DNA from: Deltaproteobacteria bacterium
GTDB lineage: Bacteria > UBA10199 > GCA-002796325 > JACPFF01
Reading direction: 5' to 3'
NCBI GenBank assembly: GCA_016210045.1
Contig: JACQUX010000041.1
Location: 158,289-222,288, forward strand
DNA length: 64,000 nt
Shown: positions 24,907 to 34,106 of the stretch, piece after piece
How the letters are laid out: every line of letters begins with the position of its first letter
Numbering within the stretch: position 1 is the stretch's first letter
Translations under genes and position numbers: made by a program
Notes under the pieces: generated by a model
Databases searched by the model: none
What the model was told of the DNA's origin: nothing
Seen by the model: the letters and a program-made list of their open reading frames with translations, nothing else

Positions 24907-27344
24907 GCCCATTGCCCTCCGTGAGTCTCTGCATGATCGTAAAGAACGAAGCGGCGTGGATCGCGCGCGCGATCATGTCCGCACGGGCGCTCGTGTCGGA
25001 GGTCGTCGTCGTGGACACCGGATCGTCTGACGGCACCGTGGCCGCCGCCGAGGCGGCCGGCGCGCGCGTGCTCCCGTTTACCTGGTGCGACGATTTCGCT
25101 GCCGCGCGGAATTTCTCGCTCGACCACGCGCACGGCGAGTGGGCCCTGATCCTCGACGCCGATGAATGCCTCGATGCGGCCGGCGTGGAAGCCTTGGCGC
25201 AATGGCTCGCCAATCCGACGGCGGATCTGGTGATGCTGCTCCAAACTACGTATTCCCATCAGAGCCAACTGGTGATGTGGCAGCCGAATCAGTTGCTGAT
25301 GTCGGAAGCGGCCACGTTCCCCGGCTATATCGAATCGCCGCTGATCCGCTTGGTGCGGCGAACACCGGACGTGCGCTTTACCGGTCACGTGCATGAAGAA
25401 ATCGTGCCGCCGCCGCACTTGCAGGCCGTGCGTCTCCCGGTGCGCATTCACCATTACGGCCAAGTGCGCAGCGATCCGCACACCGAAAAGGTCGCATTGT
25501 ATCGGCGATTGGCGGAACGGAAAGTCGCGGCAGGTCCGCTGACGGCGAAAACGTGTTTCGATTATGCCGTGGCGAGTTGGGAGGCCGGCGATGTCGCGAC
25601 CGCGCGCACGCATTTCCTGAAGACGTTGGAATTTTTGCCGCACCATTTGCCCAGCCTGTGCGCCCTCGCCACCATGGAAGGCGCACGCGGGGCATGGAGC
25701 GCGGCGGCGACGTATTACACGCAGGCTCTCGCGGCCAATCCGCGCTATCTCGGGGCGGTCTTGGGGATGATCGATTGCTGCGTGGCGCAACACAATTCGG
25801 CGGGCGCCGCGCAGTATTTGGCGCAAGCGGAACAGTTGGCGCCGACACATCCGCAAGTCCTGCGGCGCAAAACGCAGGCGACCGCGCCGACCCTTTCGCT
25901 CTGCATGATCGTCCGCAACGAAGCCGCCTGGTTGCGGCGGTGCTTGGCCAGTGTCGAAGGCTTGGTGCAAGAAATCGTCGTCGTCGACACTGGCTCGACC
26001 GATGACACCAAGGTTATTGCGCAGGCCGCGGGGGCGCGCGTCGTCGACTTTCCCTGGTGCGACGATTTCTCCGCCGCGCGCAATGTCTCGATCGAGCACG
26101 CCACCGGCGACTGGATTTTAGTCCTTGATGCGGATGAAACCATCGCGCGCACCGATCACGCCGCGATCCGCGACCTGATCACGCACCCACGCGGGCAGCT
26201 CTATTTTTTCATCCAGACCAGCTACACCGAAGAATCGTCCACCTTCGATTGGATCCCGAATCATCTCCATGTCCCGGAAGCCGCTGCCTATGCCGGCTAT
26301 TGCGAATCGTTCCTCGTCCGACTGTTCTGCCGCTGCCCGGAGATTCGTTTCCGCGGCCAAGTGCATGAACATGCGGAACATCTCGATCCGTCCGTGAAGG
26401 CCGTCGACACGCCATTGCGCATTCATCATTACGGCAAGACCGTGGGTCCGGAACGTGATGCGCGTAAAGGCGAACTCTACTTGCGCTTAGGCCTGGCCAA
26501 ATGCCGGGAACGACCGCACGACGCGCATGTCTGGTACGAGCTGGGCGTGCAATACTGGCTACTCGAACAAACAGATCGAGCGCGCGAGGCCTTGCATCGT
26601 GCCGTAGCGCTCAATCCCACTTATGTCCGACCACACATCGCGCTCGCCGGGATCGCGCATGCCGAGGGCAATGCGGCGGAGGCGGTGCGGCACTACACGC
26701 AGGTCCTGACGCTCGATCCGAAACACGTGATGCCGTATCTCTATCTCCCCGGTCTGTTCCTTGACCTGCATGACTTCCAAGCGGCGGAGGCCGTCATTGC
26801 CGCCGGGTTGCAATATTTTCGTGACTATCCATCCTTACACATTAATCGGGGCGTGGTGCAAATGGCGATGGGCAATTACCGAGGCGCCTTGAGCGCCTTC
26901 CGCGAGGCGCTGCAACTCCATCCCAACGAACCGCTGGCCGTCTTGAATTGTGGCATCGCGTGGATGAATCTCGGGGAGTGGGAGGCGGCGCGCCAAGCGT
27001 TCGAACAGGCCCAACAATGGCCGCGGACTTGTCGAACGGCGCGGCGCCATTTGGCCGAATGGCACTTCCGGCGCCGCGAACTCCCGCAAGCGCTCGCATT
27101 GCTCGATGCGTTGGTCCATGAAGGGCAGGCGGATGCGGAGACGCATTATCAACGCAGCGTCGTGTTGATTCAACAACGCAACATGGATGCGGCCCGTGCG
27201 GCGTTGGCGGCCATTACCACATTCGACGGACTCAGCGCGCAAGCACTCGAGCGTCTGACGTACTGTTATCGTGCGGTCGGCGACGAGGCCGGCGCACAAC
27301 GAGTAAGCGCGCCGGAGCGGCAGCGGAGGCCTGGCGCACGGTAG
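24903..27344 (+). CDS. tandem GT2 glycosyltransferase with TPR repeats
   Basis: An 813-residue protein made of a duplicated unit. A GT-A domain begins at residue 6 (VSLCMIVKNEAAW) with an LDADE metal site at about 84; TPR-like helices follow; a second GT-A domain begins at about 331 (LSLCMIVRNEAAW) with LDADE near 406; more TPR repeats run from about 530 to 790. Both GT2 domains keep the NEAAW, DTGS and LDADE motifs, so both may be active. The start overlaps fliA by four bases. The last 14 codons and stop lie inside an interspersed repeat (27301-27383), so the native C-terminus may have been changed. Likely extends or modifies the flagellin glycan; sugar unknown. Confidence 0.88.
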   Translation: MSPLPSVSLCMIVKNEAAWIARAIMSARALVSEVVVVDTGSSDGTVAAAEAAGARVLPFTWCDDFAAARNFSLDHAHGEWALILDADECLDAAGVEALAQWLANPTADLVMLLQTTYSHQSQLVMWQPNQLLMSEAATFPGYIESPLIRLVRRTPDVRFTGHVHEEIVPPPHLQAVRLPVRIHHYGQVRSDPHTEKVALYRRLAERKVAAGPLTAKTCFDYAVASWEAGDVATARTHFLKTLEFLPHHLPSLCALATMEGARGAWSAAATYYTQALAANPRYLGAVLGMIDCCVAQHNSAGAAQYLAQAEQLAPTHPQVLRRKTQATAPTLSLCMIVRNEAAWLRRCLASVEGLVQEIVVVDTGSTDDTKVIAQAAGARVVDFPWCDDFSAARNVSIEHATGDWILVLDADETIARTDHAAIRDLITHPRGQLYFFIQTSYTEESSTFDWIPNHLHVPEAAAYAGYCESFLVRLFCRCPEIRFRGQVHEHAEHLDPSVKAVDTPLRIHHYGKTVGPERDARKGELYLRLGLAKCRERPHDAHVWYELGVQYWLLEQTDRAREALHRAVALNPTYVRPHIALAGIAHAEGNAAEAVRHYTQVLTLDPKHVMPYLYLPGLFLDLHDFQAAEAVIAAGLQYFRDYPSLHINRGVVQMAMGNYRGALSAFREALQLHPNEPLAVLNCGIAWMNLGEWEAARQAFEQAQQWPRTCRTARRHLAEWHFRRRELPQALALLDALVHEGQADAETHYQRSVVLIQQRNMDAARAALAAITTFDGLSAQALERLTYCYRAVGDEAGAQRVSAPERQRRPGAR

Positions 27345-27383
27345 CCGGGGCCACACTGCGACCGAGGAGGGAGCAGTGTGCTC
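27301..27383 (+). repeat. interspersed structured repeat, copy 1
   Basis: About 83 bases, aligning without gaps to the reverse complement of 53161-53243. The 3' half folds as CACACTGC-loop-GCAGTGTG; in copy 2 the matching stem is CGCAATGC/GCATTGTG, with a C-G to A-T paired change, which suggests a conserved RNA or DNA hairpin. The 5' half encodes the end of the GT2/TPR protein. Confidence 0.82.
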
Positions 27384-27413
27384 CATAAACGAGGACGCAC
27401 CAAAGGAGAGAAA

Positions 27414-28334
27414 ATGAATATCTATCATCTGCCGGCCGGTGATCCCGCGTGGGCGCGGGCGTACGGTTTTTCCCCACAGCCGCTGACTGCGATCGAATCG
27501 AAATTGGCCGAGGCAACCGCCGCCGGGCAGGTGGTCGGCTGGTGGCGCGACGGACTCACGCTCCATTGCGATCCCGCGCACAGCCGCGCCCGGCGGACGC
27601 GTTGGACCGGCGATACGCCGCTGGCGGCGGAATATCGCGTCGACGCCGTGCCCTCATATTGGGAGGCATTGGAATATTTCTGCGAAGGAGAATTGGATGC
27701 GCTGATCGTCGGCCAATCCTGGATCTCGTTTCCTGCAGCGGGACGCGAGGTGCTGGCTCGTTTCGCTGCACACGTGCCGTCTGCGGCGGACAACGACGCG
27801 ACCACGGCTACGCCGCTGACGCTGCCCGATTGCTCGAACGAGGTCGCCGGCGATCCCTTCCTGTTGAATCAATGGGGCAAGATGCTCTCGTATGCGCAAC
27901 GCTATACCGAGGCCGGCGCGGCGTTTCGCCAGGCGTTGGAGCTCAATCCCGAATATGGGGAGCCCTACGGCAATTTGGCCACGTTGCTGTGGAACTTCGG
28001 GAAGCGTCGTGAGGCCTTCGCATTGTTTACCGAGGCCTTGCTCAAAAATCCGCATCGCACCACGACGCAACTCAACTTCTTCGATGCCGGCCATAACATG
28101 GAAGAATTTGCGACCATCGCGGCCGTGATGGAAGAGTTGATCCCGTCCGTGCCGGATCAAACCGAATTCCGCCATCATCTGGCGATCGCGTATCACAAGC
28201 TCGGCCGCGCCTCCGACGCGCTGACCGCGCTGCGCGAGATCTTGGCGCACGATCCCCACGATGCCGAGGCGCAAGCGCTGCTCGAAGGATTCGAGGCGGC
28301 GCCGTCGGCCGCGGCGTCGCAGGCGCTCTCATGA
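27414..28334 (+). CDS. TPR repeat protein of the flagellin glycosylation cluster
   Basis: A 306-residue protein. Residues 1-125 form a domain I do not recognise (contains GWWRDGLTLHCDPAHS and FCEGELDALIVGQSW), and residues about 140-295 are TPR-like repeats (YTEAGAAFRQALELNPEYGEPYGNLATLL; ASDALTALREILAHDP). A strong AAAGGAG precedes ATG 27414. The stop overlaps the next gene, maf1, by ATGA, so it is coupled to it. TPR proteins beside maf genes are often found in flagellin glycosylation islands and may help present flagellin or order the transferases; that role is inference. No signal peptide. Confidence 0.82.
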   Translation: MNIYHLPAGDPAWARAYGFSPQPLTAIESKLAEATAAGQVVGWWRDGLTLHCDPAHSRARRTRWTGDTPLAAEYRVDAVPSYWEALEYFCEGELDALIVGQSWISFPAAGREVLARFAAHVPSAADNDATTATPLTLPDCSNEVAGDPFLLNQWGKMLSYAQRYTEAGAAFRQALELNPEYGEPYGNLATLLWNFGKRREAFALFTEALLKNPHRTTTQLNFFDAGHNMEEFATIAAVMEELIPSVPDQTEFRHHLAIAYHKLGRASDALTALREILAHDPHDAEAQALLEGFEAAPSAAASQALS

Positions 28335-30238
28335 GTCAATGGTTGGCACAGAATCTCGCGGCCTTGCGGGCGCGCGATCCGCAATTGGCCGATCGTGTCG
28401 CACAGTGCGATCCGTCCGCAGTTGAAGTCGTGCGCTGCGACGATGGTCTGACCGATCTCCGGTGGCAGGGCACGCTGCTCGATGGCGGCACGCCGCGAAG
28501 CGCCGCCGAACGGCTTGTCGCGCAGACTGACGTCCCGAATCCGCGACTCGTCTTTTTCTACGGCCTTGGCTTGGGCCATCACGTCCGGATGTTTCTCCAG
28601 CAGCCGCGTCCGAAGACGATCGGCATCCTGTTGGTGGAGCGCTCGTTGGCCTGTTTTCGCCGCGCCCTCGAAACCGCGGACTGGTCCGCGATCTTGGCCG
28701 ATCCGCGCGTGGAATGGTTTGTCGATATCCCCTCCGATGCCTTGCCGCATGCGGTCGTCGTCGTACTGCGGAAACCGGACCTGCTGGTCGGTGTGCGGGC
28801 CATTGTCCCCGTGTGCCACGAAGCCGTGATGCGCATTGATGCCCAGTATTATGTCCACGTGGCGGAACAGGTCCGATTGAAAACGCAGGAGATCGAAGAA
28901 TTTTATGTCCTGGGGTCGCCGGAAGATGGCTTTCGCGGATTCGTCAATGTGATGACGAATCTTCCGCACTGTGCGGAGTTGCCGCCGTTCGATCCCTTGG
29001 AGGGCGCCTTCTCGGGTGTTCCCGGGATCGCGATTTCGACCGGACCGTCGCTCGCGCATTCTTTTGAATGGCTTCGCCAAGTCGGCGATCGTGCCGTGAC
29101 ACTCTGCAGTGATTCGTGTTTGCGGATTCTGTTACAGCAAAAAATTACACCGCACGGCACGGCGTGTTTGGAACGCGTCCCGGAGACCAAGCTCCTGTTC
29201 GATGGACTGCCGCCACTCCCGGAGACGTGGTGTTTCATGAATCCGATCGTCTGGCCGGAGACCTTTCAAGGGTATCCCGGTCCGAAGGCCCTCTTGATGC
29301 GCTCCACCAGCCCGCTCCAGTGGTGCTTCCCGGACTGGAAACACTACGACATGGGGAATTCGGTTTCTCATCAGATGTTGCTGATGCTCCAGAAGATGGG
29401 TTGCAATCCGATCCTGCTGGTCGGCCAAGACCTCGCATTCGACCGCCATTCCGATCGGACCCACGTCGCCGGCATTCCGGATCTGTTATATCAGGTGGGC
29501 CAGAAACAACGCGCGGATAGCGAGCAGCGGGCCGTGGCGCGGCGCGACGATGAATGCCTCGTCGAGGGCAACAACGGCGAGCCGATTTTGACCATGCGCT
29601 GGTATAACGCCTTTCGCATGGCCTTTGAGGTGTTTATTCAAGCTGGAAAAACCCCCGTGTACAACGTGATTCCGAAGGATTACGGGGCCAAGATCCCGGG
29701 CGCGCATTGGTGCCCACCCACTGAGGCGTTGAGCCTATTAGGAGAGACTCACCCAATCCGTTCGCACTTGCGCACGACGCTCGCCGCCACCGGCGACTCG
29801 CCGGCAGCGTTTCATCGGAAGGCCTTCGCGCGGTTACAACGCATGCACGCCTTGTTGACGCAATATGCGCAGGCATCGATGGATGTGTTGAACGCCGTCA
29901 GCCAATTTCGCCAGCGGCATAATCCAAACTATTTTGGGGCGGAGACTTTTCGGCCGCTGTTCACGCGTGTCGAGCAAATTGCACGGAGCATGGCCGAAGA
30001 CCCGGAGGATTTTTTTGCGGGGGTCCTTTCGGCCGTGACGCAGGGGCCGGATCTCTTGATTGCCCAACGGGCGGAAGAGTTGTTGAAAGAAGTGAATCCG
30101 TCGGCTGCGGTCTTGGAAGCGCAAGTCGATTGTATTCGTGATTGGTTCGGGAGTGTGTTTACGTGGTCGGCGAGAATGGCGCGCCACTTGGAAACCACCG
30201 TCTTATCGACCTACCCTCGGTCCGATGCGCATGCATAG
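28331..30238 (+). CDS. motility accessory factor (Maf) flagellin glycosyltransferase, copy 1
   Basis: A 635-residue Maf protein. Family features are GLGLGHHVRMFL near residue 78, the MptE-like (DUF115) core starting PGIAISTGPSL at about 231, and GCNPILLVGQDLAFD near 357. Maf proteins in Campylobacter, Helicobacter, Aeromonas and Magnetospirillum transfer nonulosonic acids such as pseudaminic acid to Ser/Thr of flagellin in the cytoplasm. With pseB/pseC nearby, pseudaminic acid is the likely donor. It overlaps the TPR gene before it (ATGA) and the small gene after it by 14 bases. Copies 2 and 3 are at 30605 and 37391. Confidence 0.92.
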   Translation: MSQWLAQNLAALRARDPQLADRVAQCDPSAVEVVRCDDGLTDLRWQGTLLDGGTPRSAAERLVAQTDVPNPRLVFFYGLGLGHHVRMFLQQPRPKTIGILLVERSLACFRRALETADWSAILADPRVEWFVDIPSDALPHAVVVVLRKPDLLVGVRAIVPVCHEAVMRIDAQYYVHVAEQVRLKTQEIEEFYVLGSPEDGFRGFVNVMTNLPHCAELPPFDPLEGAFSGVPGIAISTGPSLAHSFEWLRQVGDRAVTLCSDSCLRILLQQKITPHGTACLERVPETKLLFDGLPPLPETWCFMNPIVWPETFQGYPGPKALLMRSTSPLQWCFPDWKHYDMGNSVSHQMLLMLQKMGCNPILLVGQDLAFDRHSDRTHVAGIPDLLYQVGQKQRADSEQRAVARRDDECLVEGNNGEPILTMRWYNAFRMAFEVFIQAGKTPVYNVIPKDYGAKIPGAHWCPPTEALSLLGETHPIRSHLRTTLAATGDSPAAFHRKAFARLQRMHALLTQYAQASMDVLNAVSQFRQRHNPNYFGAETFRPLFTRVEQIARSMAEDPEDFFAGVLSAVTQGPDLLIAQRAEELLKEVNPSAAVLEAQVDCIRDWFGSVFTWSARMARHLETTVLSTYPRSDAHA

Positions 30239-30608
30239 CGAATCACTGCAAGCCGTAACCCATTTTCAATCCGTCGTGTTGGAACGATTCCTCGCCCACT
30301 CGCGTTTTTATCAGCAGCACCTTCCCAGTCATGCGACGCCCGAATTGATGGCGACGTATCGCGCGCTCCACGAGACGCTACTGGTCGAGGAGGGGCGGAT
30401 CATGGAGTCCGACCCAGCGGCGTGTGGGATTTTGCACGCGCGCTTGCGCCCCGTCCTCGACGAAGTGCGGATGGGCGTCCGTGCGAATCTCGATACGGCG
30501 CCGCCGACCCTCGCCCCCCTTGTCGAGGCGCATTTTTTGTGGCGCCATTGGTATCGCCATTGCCTCCTCGTCGCGAGTTGCCGGCGTGCGGAATTGGAGG
30601 GGACGTGA
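30225..30608 (+). CDS. small helical protein between two maf genes
   Basis: A 127-residue, mostly helical protein with no family I can name. It contains FQSVVLERFLAHSRFYQQHL near the start and a Cys/His/Trp-rich end (HFLWRHWYRHCLLVASCRRAEL). The start is ATG 30225 or 30231, inside the end of maf1; the stop overlaps the GTG of maf2 (GTGA). Being squeezed between two maf genes with overlaps at both ends argues that it is real and works with them. It could be a chaperone of the FliS/FliT size class, but I see no decisive motif. Confidence 0.68.
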   Translation: MRMHSESLQAVTHFQSVVLERFLAHSRFYQQHLPSHATPELMATYRALHETLLVEEGRIMESDPAACGILHARLRPVLDEVRMGVRANLDTAPPTLAPLVEAHFLWRHWYRHCLLVASCRRAELEGT

Positions 30609-32458
30609 CGACATGGCTGGCGCGCAACCTTGCCGTTCTCCGGCAGCGGGATCCGGCACTGGCGGCACGCATTGATGCCGCGCAGGACTCGCACGTCGAG
30701 TTGTTGACGCTTCCGCAAGGCGGATTCGATTTGCGGCGCGGCGATGGCCATCCCATTTATGGCGGCGATCCCGCAGCCGCCACGGCTCGCTTTTGGGCGG
30801 GCCACCAGCTGGTCAATCCGTTGTTACTCGTGTTTTATGGTTTCGATCTCGGCACGCATGTCCGGCATTACTGCACCCACAGCCGCGCACGTGCAGTGCA
30901 TCATGTGATCATTGAACAATCCGCCGCCGTTTTTCGTCTGGCCTTGGCCAGCGCCGATTGGACCGATCTCTTGGCCGATGAGCATTTCCATTGGGTGATT
31001 GGCGAGACGCCGGAGCGGCTGCAGCGCTGGGCCTTCGATTTTTTCGCGGTCGGCGAACGCCTCTGCATGAGCGTGCGGTGGCACAATGTCATTTGGTTAC
31101 CGCGTGCTGACACGGACGGGCCCTATTATTTGTCCGCCGCGCGTGCGCTGAAGCAAGGACGCGAGCAGCGTGTGCTTGGCGTTGCGGCCAATCCGGAAGA
31201 TGAATTGCGTGGGTTGTTTCATGTCGTGGAGAACCTTGAGCGGTTGGAGACGACGCCGCTGTTCGATCAACTGGCCGGCACATTTGCCGGATATCCTGGC
31301 ATCGTAGTGGCGACGGGCCCCTCGCTCAACGCGTCGTTGCCGGCGTTGCGTGCCGTGGCCGACCATGCGGTCATTTTTGCCTGTGACAGTGCCGTCCCCG
31401 TGTTGTTGGAAGCGGGGATCCGACCACATTTCATCGCCTGTCTGGAGCGCGTGATTGCGACGCGGTTATTAGTGGCGCAACTGCCGCCGTTGCCGGACAC
31501 ATGGTTGGTCGCCCTCCCAGTCGTGGCTGCCGCCACGCTGGCGGCGTATCCGGGTCCATGCCTTTTTACCGTTCCGCATGGCGGCGAATATCGATGGCTG
31601 CTGGGCGATGCGCCGAAGCAATGGTATGGCCCTTCTGCGGCCACGATGGCCTGTGTCGGCCTTGCGCAGCTCGGGTGCGATCCGATCCTGCTCGTTGGCC
31701 AAGACTTGGCGTTTGACCGCGAATCGGGGCGTTCGCATGCGGTCGGCGCGCATGCATTGTTACAAGCCGTGGGCATCGATAAACGGCAGGAAGCGGCTGC
31801 CGGCGCTGGGAGTTGGGTGCCCGGCAACGACGGACGTCCGATTCTTTCCTGGGCCCCCTATCAGCACATCGCGGCCACCTACACACTCCAGTCGCATGCG
31901 GGCGGACCGCAGATTATCAATGCGATTCCCGCGGCCTACGGGATGCAGATCGAGGGTCTTGAACGGGGAGAACCGGAAATCACGCTGCGGCAACATTGTC
32001 GTGTCGCCGTGGATGCGGTCGCAGCCGTTCGTGAACGCCTCGCGCGCACTCATGTTCCGGCCGCCTCTGATTTGCGGCATCGTGTCGTTCACGTGCGTCG
32101 TGACTTGCAAACGCTGCATACGCAAGCGGTGGCCGTGTTGTTGGCGCTGGATCGTGCTCCATCGCAATGGTCCGAACTCTCGGCGCTGCGCGAGCACTTG
32201 GCGTGGATCGAGCGGCAGCTGAACAACATTGTATTGGCTCCGGCCTGTCAGCAATTTCTCTTGCCGTATGTGCGCCAAAGCTATCTTCACATGATGTGCC
32301 AGTACTATGAAAGACAGGGGCGTGCCGGCACGGCATTGTCGGAATGGAATGCCCTGCCGCCGTTGTTTCGCGCATGGTTCGAGGAGGCGGTCGTGTGGTC
32401 GCTGCGCACCGCACACCTCTTGCATTCCATTCCTCCGTTTGCGCAGGACATCGAATGA
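30605..32458 (+). CDS. motility accessory factor (Maf) flagellin glycosyltransferase, copy 2
   Basis: A 617-residue Maf protein. It has PGIVVATGPSL at about 229 and GCDPILLVGQDLAFD near 357, almost the same positions as in copy 1, so the two are close paralogues. The N-terminal FDLGTHVRHY replaces the GLGLGHH motif of copies 1 and 3. GTG 30605 is preceded by a perfect GGAGG with four bases between, and overlaps the small gene's stop. The longer open frame upstream is a shadow of that gene. The stop overlaps the GT4 start (ATGA). It may glycosylate different flagellin sites or use another sugar. Confidence 0.91.
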   Translation: MTTWLARNLAVLRQRDPALAARIDAAQDSHVELLTLPQGGFDLRRGDGHPIYGGDPAAATARFWAGHQLVNPLLLVFYGFDLGTHVRHYCTHSRARAVHHVIIEQSAAVFRLALASADWTDLLADEHFHWVIGETPERLQRWAFDFFAVGERLCMSVRWHNVIWLPRADTDGPYYLSAARALKQGREQRVLGVAANPEDELRGLFHVVENLERLETTPLFDQLAGTFAGYPGIVVATGPSLNASLPALRAVADHAVIFACDSAVPVLLEAGIRPHFIACLERVIATRLLVAQLPPLPDTWLVALPVVAAATLAAYPGPCLFTVPHGGEYRWLLGDAPKQWYGPSAATMACVGLAQLGCDPILLVGQDLAFDRESGRSHAVGAHALLQAVGIDKRQEAAAGAGSWVPGNDGRPILSWAPYQHIAATYTLQSHAGGPQIINAIPAAYGMQIEGLERGEPEITLRQHCRVAVDAVAAVRERLARTHVPAASDLRHRVVHVRRDLQTLHTQAVAVLLALDRAPSQWSELSALREHLAWIERQLNNIVLAPACQQFLLPYVRQSYLHMMCQYYERQGRAGTALSEWNALPPLFRAWFEEAVVWSLRTAHLLHSIPPFAQDIE

Positions 32459-33765
32459 GTCATCCGCTCACCATCGTTTTCTTGCTCCGCGGCGTCCCGT
32501 GTAGTGGCCGCACGCTCCGCACCAAACCGCTGGGCGGCGCGGAGTCGGCGATGATCGGGATGGCCGAGGCATTGGCCCGTCGCGGCCATCAGGTGACAGT
32601 GTTCACGGAGGCCGATGCCGTCGGCACGCAACACGGCGTGACATACCGCAGTTGGCGCGACTTCGAATCGATGGCCGGCCAATTCACCCCCGACGTCTTT
32701 ATCGGCGTCCGCTATCTGCTCCCATTCTTGGCCGGACGTTGGGGCCGCATTAATATCCTCTGGACCCCCGATGCCGCGAATCAACCTTTCCTCAATGCCG
32801 CTCTGCAACTGCGTTTCCACGACAACGCCCAGGACTACGAAATTGGTCTCTATTCACTCGGCTACGTACAGCGACACATCGACGCGATTTTTTGCGTCGG
32901 ATTGTGGCAAGCCGGTACGTTGCGCGAACGATTCAAACTTCCTCCGGATAAAGTGGTTGTTGCCTATAACGGCATCCGACTCGACGCGTTCGCACCGCAT
33001 GCGTTGACCGAGCGACGCCGCGAAGTAGTCTACTGTTCCACGCCGTTCCGCGGTTTAGAATATCTGCTCCGTTATTTTCCCGCCATCCGCGCCCGTGTCC
33101 CGGACGCGACTTGTGCCGTCTTTAGCGGGATGCAACTCTACGGCGCCAGCGCGGAGGAAGACCGCGCCCAATTCGCCGCGCTGTACGCGTTAGCGGAACA
33201 GCCCGGTGTCGAGCTCGTCGGGCCGGTCGCCAAGCCGGCACTGGCCGCGCGTCTCGTACAGGCGCGCGTCCTCGCGTATCCGAACACGTTCGCCGAGACC
33301 TTTTGCATCGCCGTCGCCGAGGCCCAAGCCGCCGGACTCCCGGTCGTTACCACGCAGCTCGGCGCGTTGCCGGAGCGGGTCACCGACGGCGTCGACGGCT
33401 ATCTGATTCCCGGACACCCGACGAGCGAGACCTATCGCGCGTTGTTCATCGACCATGTCGTCGAGCTGCTGACGGACGATGCAAAATGGGAACGGATGCA
33501 CGCCGCGCTGCCGGCGAAAGTCGCGCCATTCGGCTTCGAGCGGTTGGCGGAGGATTGGGAGACCACGTTTCAACAATTATTGGAACGACAAGGCGCCGTA
33601 CTGCGTGTGCGTGCGGCCCCGTTTCGCCCCCAACGACAAGAGTGCGACCTGACGGTGGACGGCACGCCGAAACATCTGACCCTGACGGAGGAGATGTTGC
33701 GCCACTATTACGCCACGAGCTTAAAAGAGGCGGGATTCGTGCGCGCCGCGGAACGAGCGGGCTGA
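32455..33765 (+). CDS. GT4-family glycosyltransferase
   Basis: A 436-residue GT-B enzyme. The N-terminal half has KPLGGAESAMIGMAEALARRGHQVTVFT, the GGAE-type acceptor loop of GT4 enzymes; the C-terminal half has the EX7E pattern in AETFCIAVAEAQAAGLPVV, which binds the nucleotide sugar. It overlaps maf2 by four bases. It probably adds a sugar to the flagellin glycan or its precursor, but could serve a surface polysaccharide. Related in layout, though not closely by eye, to the GT4 at 39353. Last gene of the plus-strand glycosylation run; 340 non-coding bases follow. Confidence 0.88.
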   Translation: MSHPLTIVFLLRGVPCSGRTLRTKPLGGAESAMIGMAEALARRGHQVTVFTEADAVGTQHGVTYRSWRDFESMAGQFTPDVFIGVRYLLPFLAGRWGRINILWTPDAANQPFLNAALQLRFHDNAQDYEIGLYSLGYVQRHIDAIFCVGLWQAGTLRERFKLPPDKVVVAYNGIRLDAFAPHALTERRREVVYCSTPFRGLEYLLRYFPAIRARVPDATCAVFSGMQLYGASAEEDRAQFAALYALAEQPGVELVGPVAKPALAARLVQARVLAYPNTFAETFCIAVAEAQAAGLPVVTTQLGALPERVTDGVDGYLIPGHPTSETYRALFIDHVVELLTDDAKWERMHAALPAKVAPFGFERLAEDWETTFQQLLERQGAVLRVRAAPFRPQRQECDLTVDGTPKHLTLTEEMLRHYYATSLKEAGFVRAAERAG

Positions 33766-34106
33766 CGGGCCAGTTTGCCCATTGATTTTGCTCAACATTT
33801 ATGTGGCCGCCGTACGCCACGCCGATCGGCCATGGAAATCATTCAGTTTTTTTGGCAGGACGGGACGACCCCAACCATGGCTGCGCCCCTCTGAGCGCGT
33901 TCTAGGCCCTTACCGTGCGTCTACCGGGGAGATATTTTCTCGTTATCCGGCGGAATAGTGCGCCTGGCGACTGGAGCCCCGCCACCACTCGACTCCGCCC
34001 TCACCCCCCGCCTACGGCGGGACCCTCTCCCCGTCGGGGCGAGGGGGAAATAAGGAAGTCAGGTCGACTCAGGCAACTTATTACTGGGCGTGTCGATACA
34101 TGCTGT
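33766..34106. other. non-coding gap with palindromic repeat
   Basis: A gap of about 340 bases. Its right part (about 33997-34052) holds a compound palindrome: CCCGCC-TAC-GGCGGG followed by CTCCCCGTCGGGGCGAG, of the same general style as the repeats at 16761 and 63941. The rest shows no gene, no clear promoter and no T-rich terminator. An open frame runs through it from 33915 in phase with the next gene but is probably not translated. Confidence 0.6.

Noticed and set aside
24753..26099. 448-codon minus-strand frame opposite the GT2/TPR gene
   Set aside because: The plus-strand frame has unmistakable GT2 motifs; the minus product has none.
30422..30604. Upstream extension of maf copy 2
   Set aside because: It overlaps the small helical gene in another frame; GTG 30605 has a perfect ribosome binding site and the Maf-type start TTWLARNL.
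33915..34106. Upstream extension of the helicase-like gene
   Set aside because: It runs through a palindromic repeat and has no ribosome binding site; the protein pattern begins to look real only after 34107.
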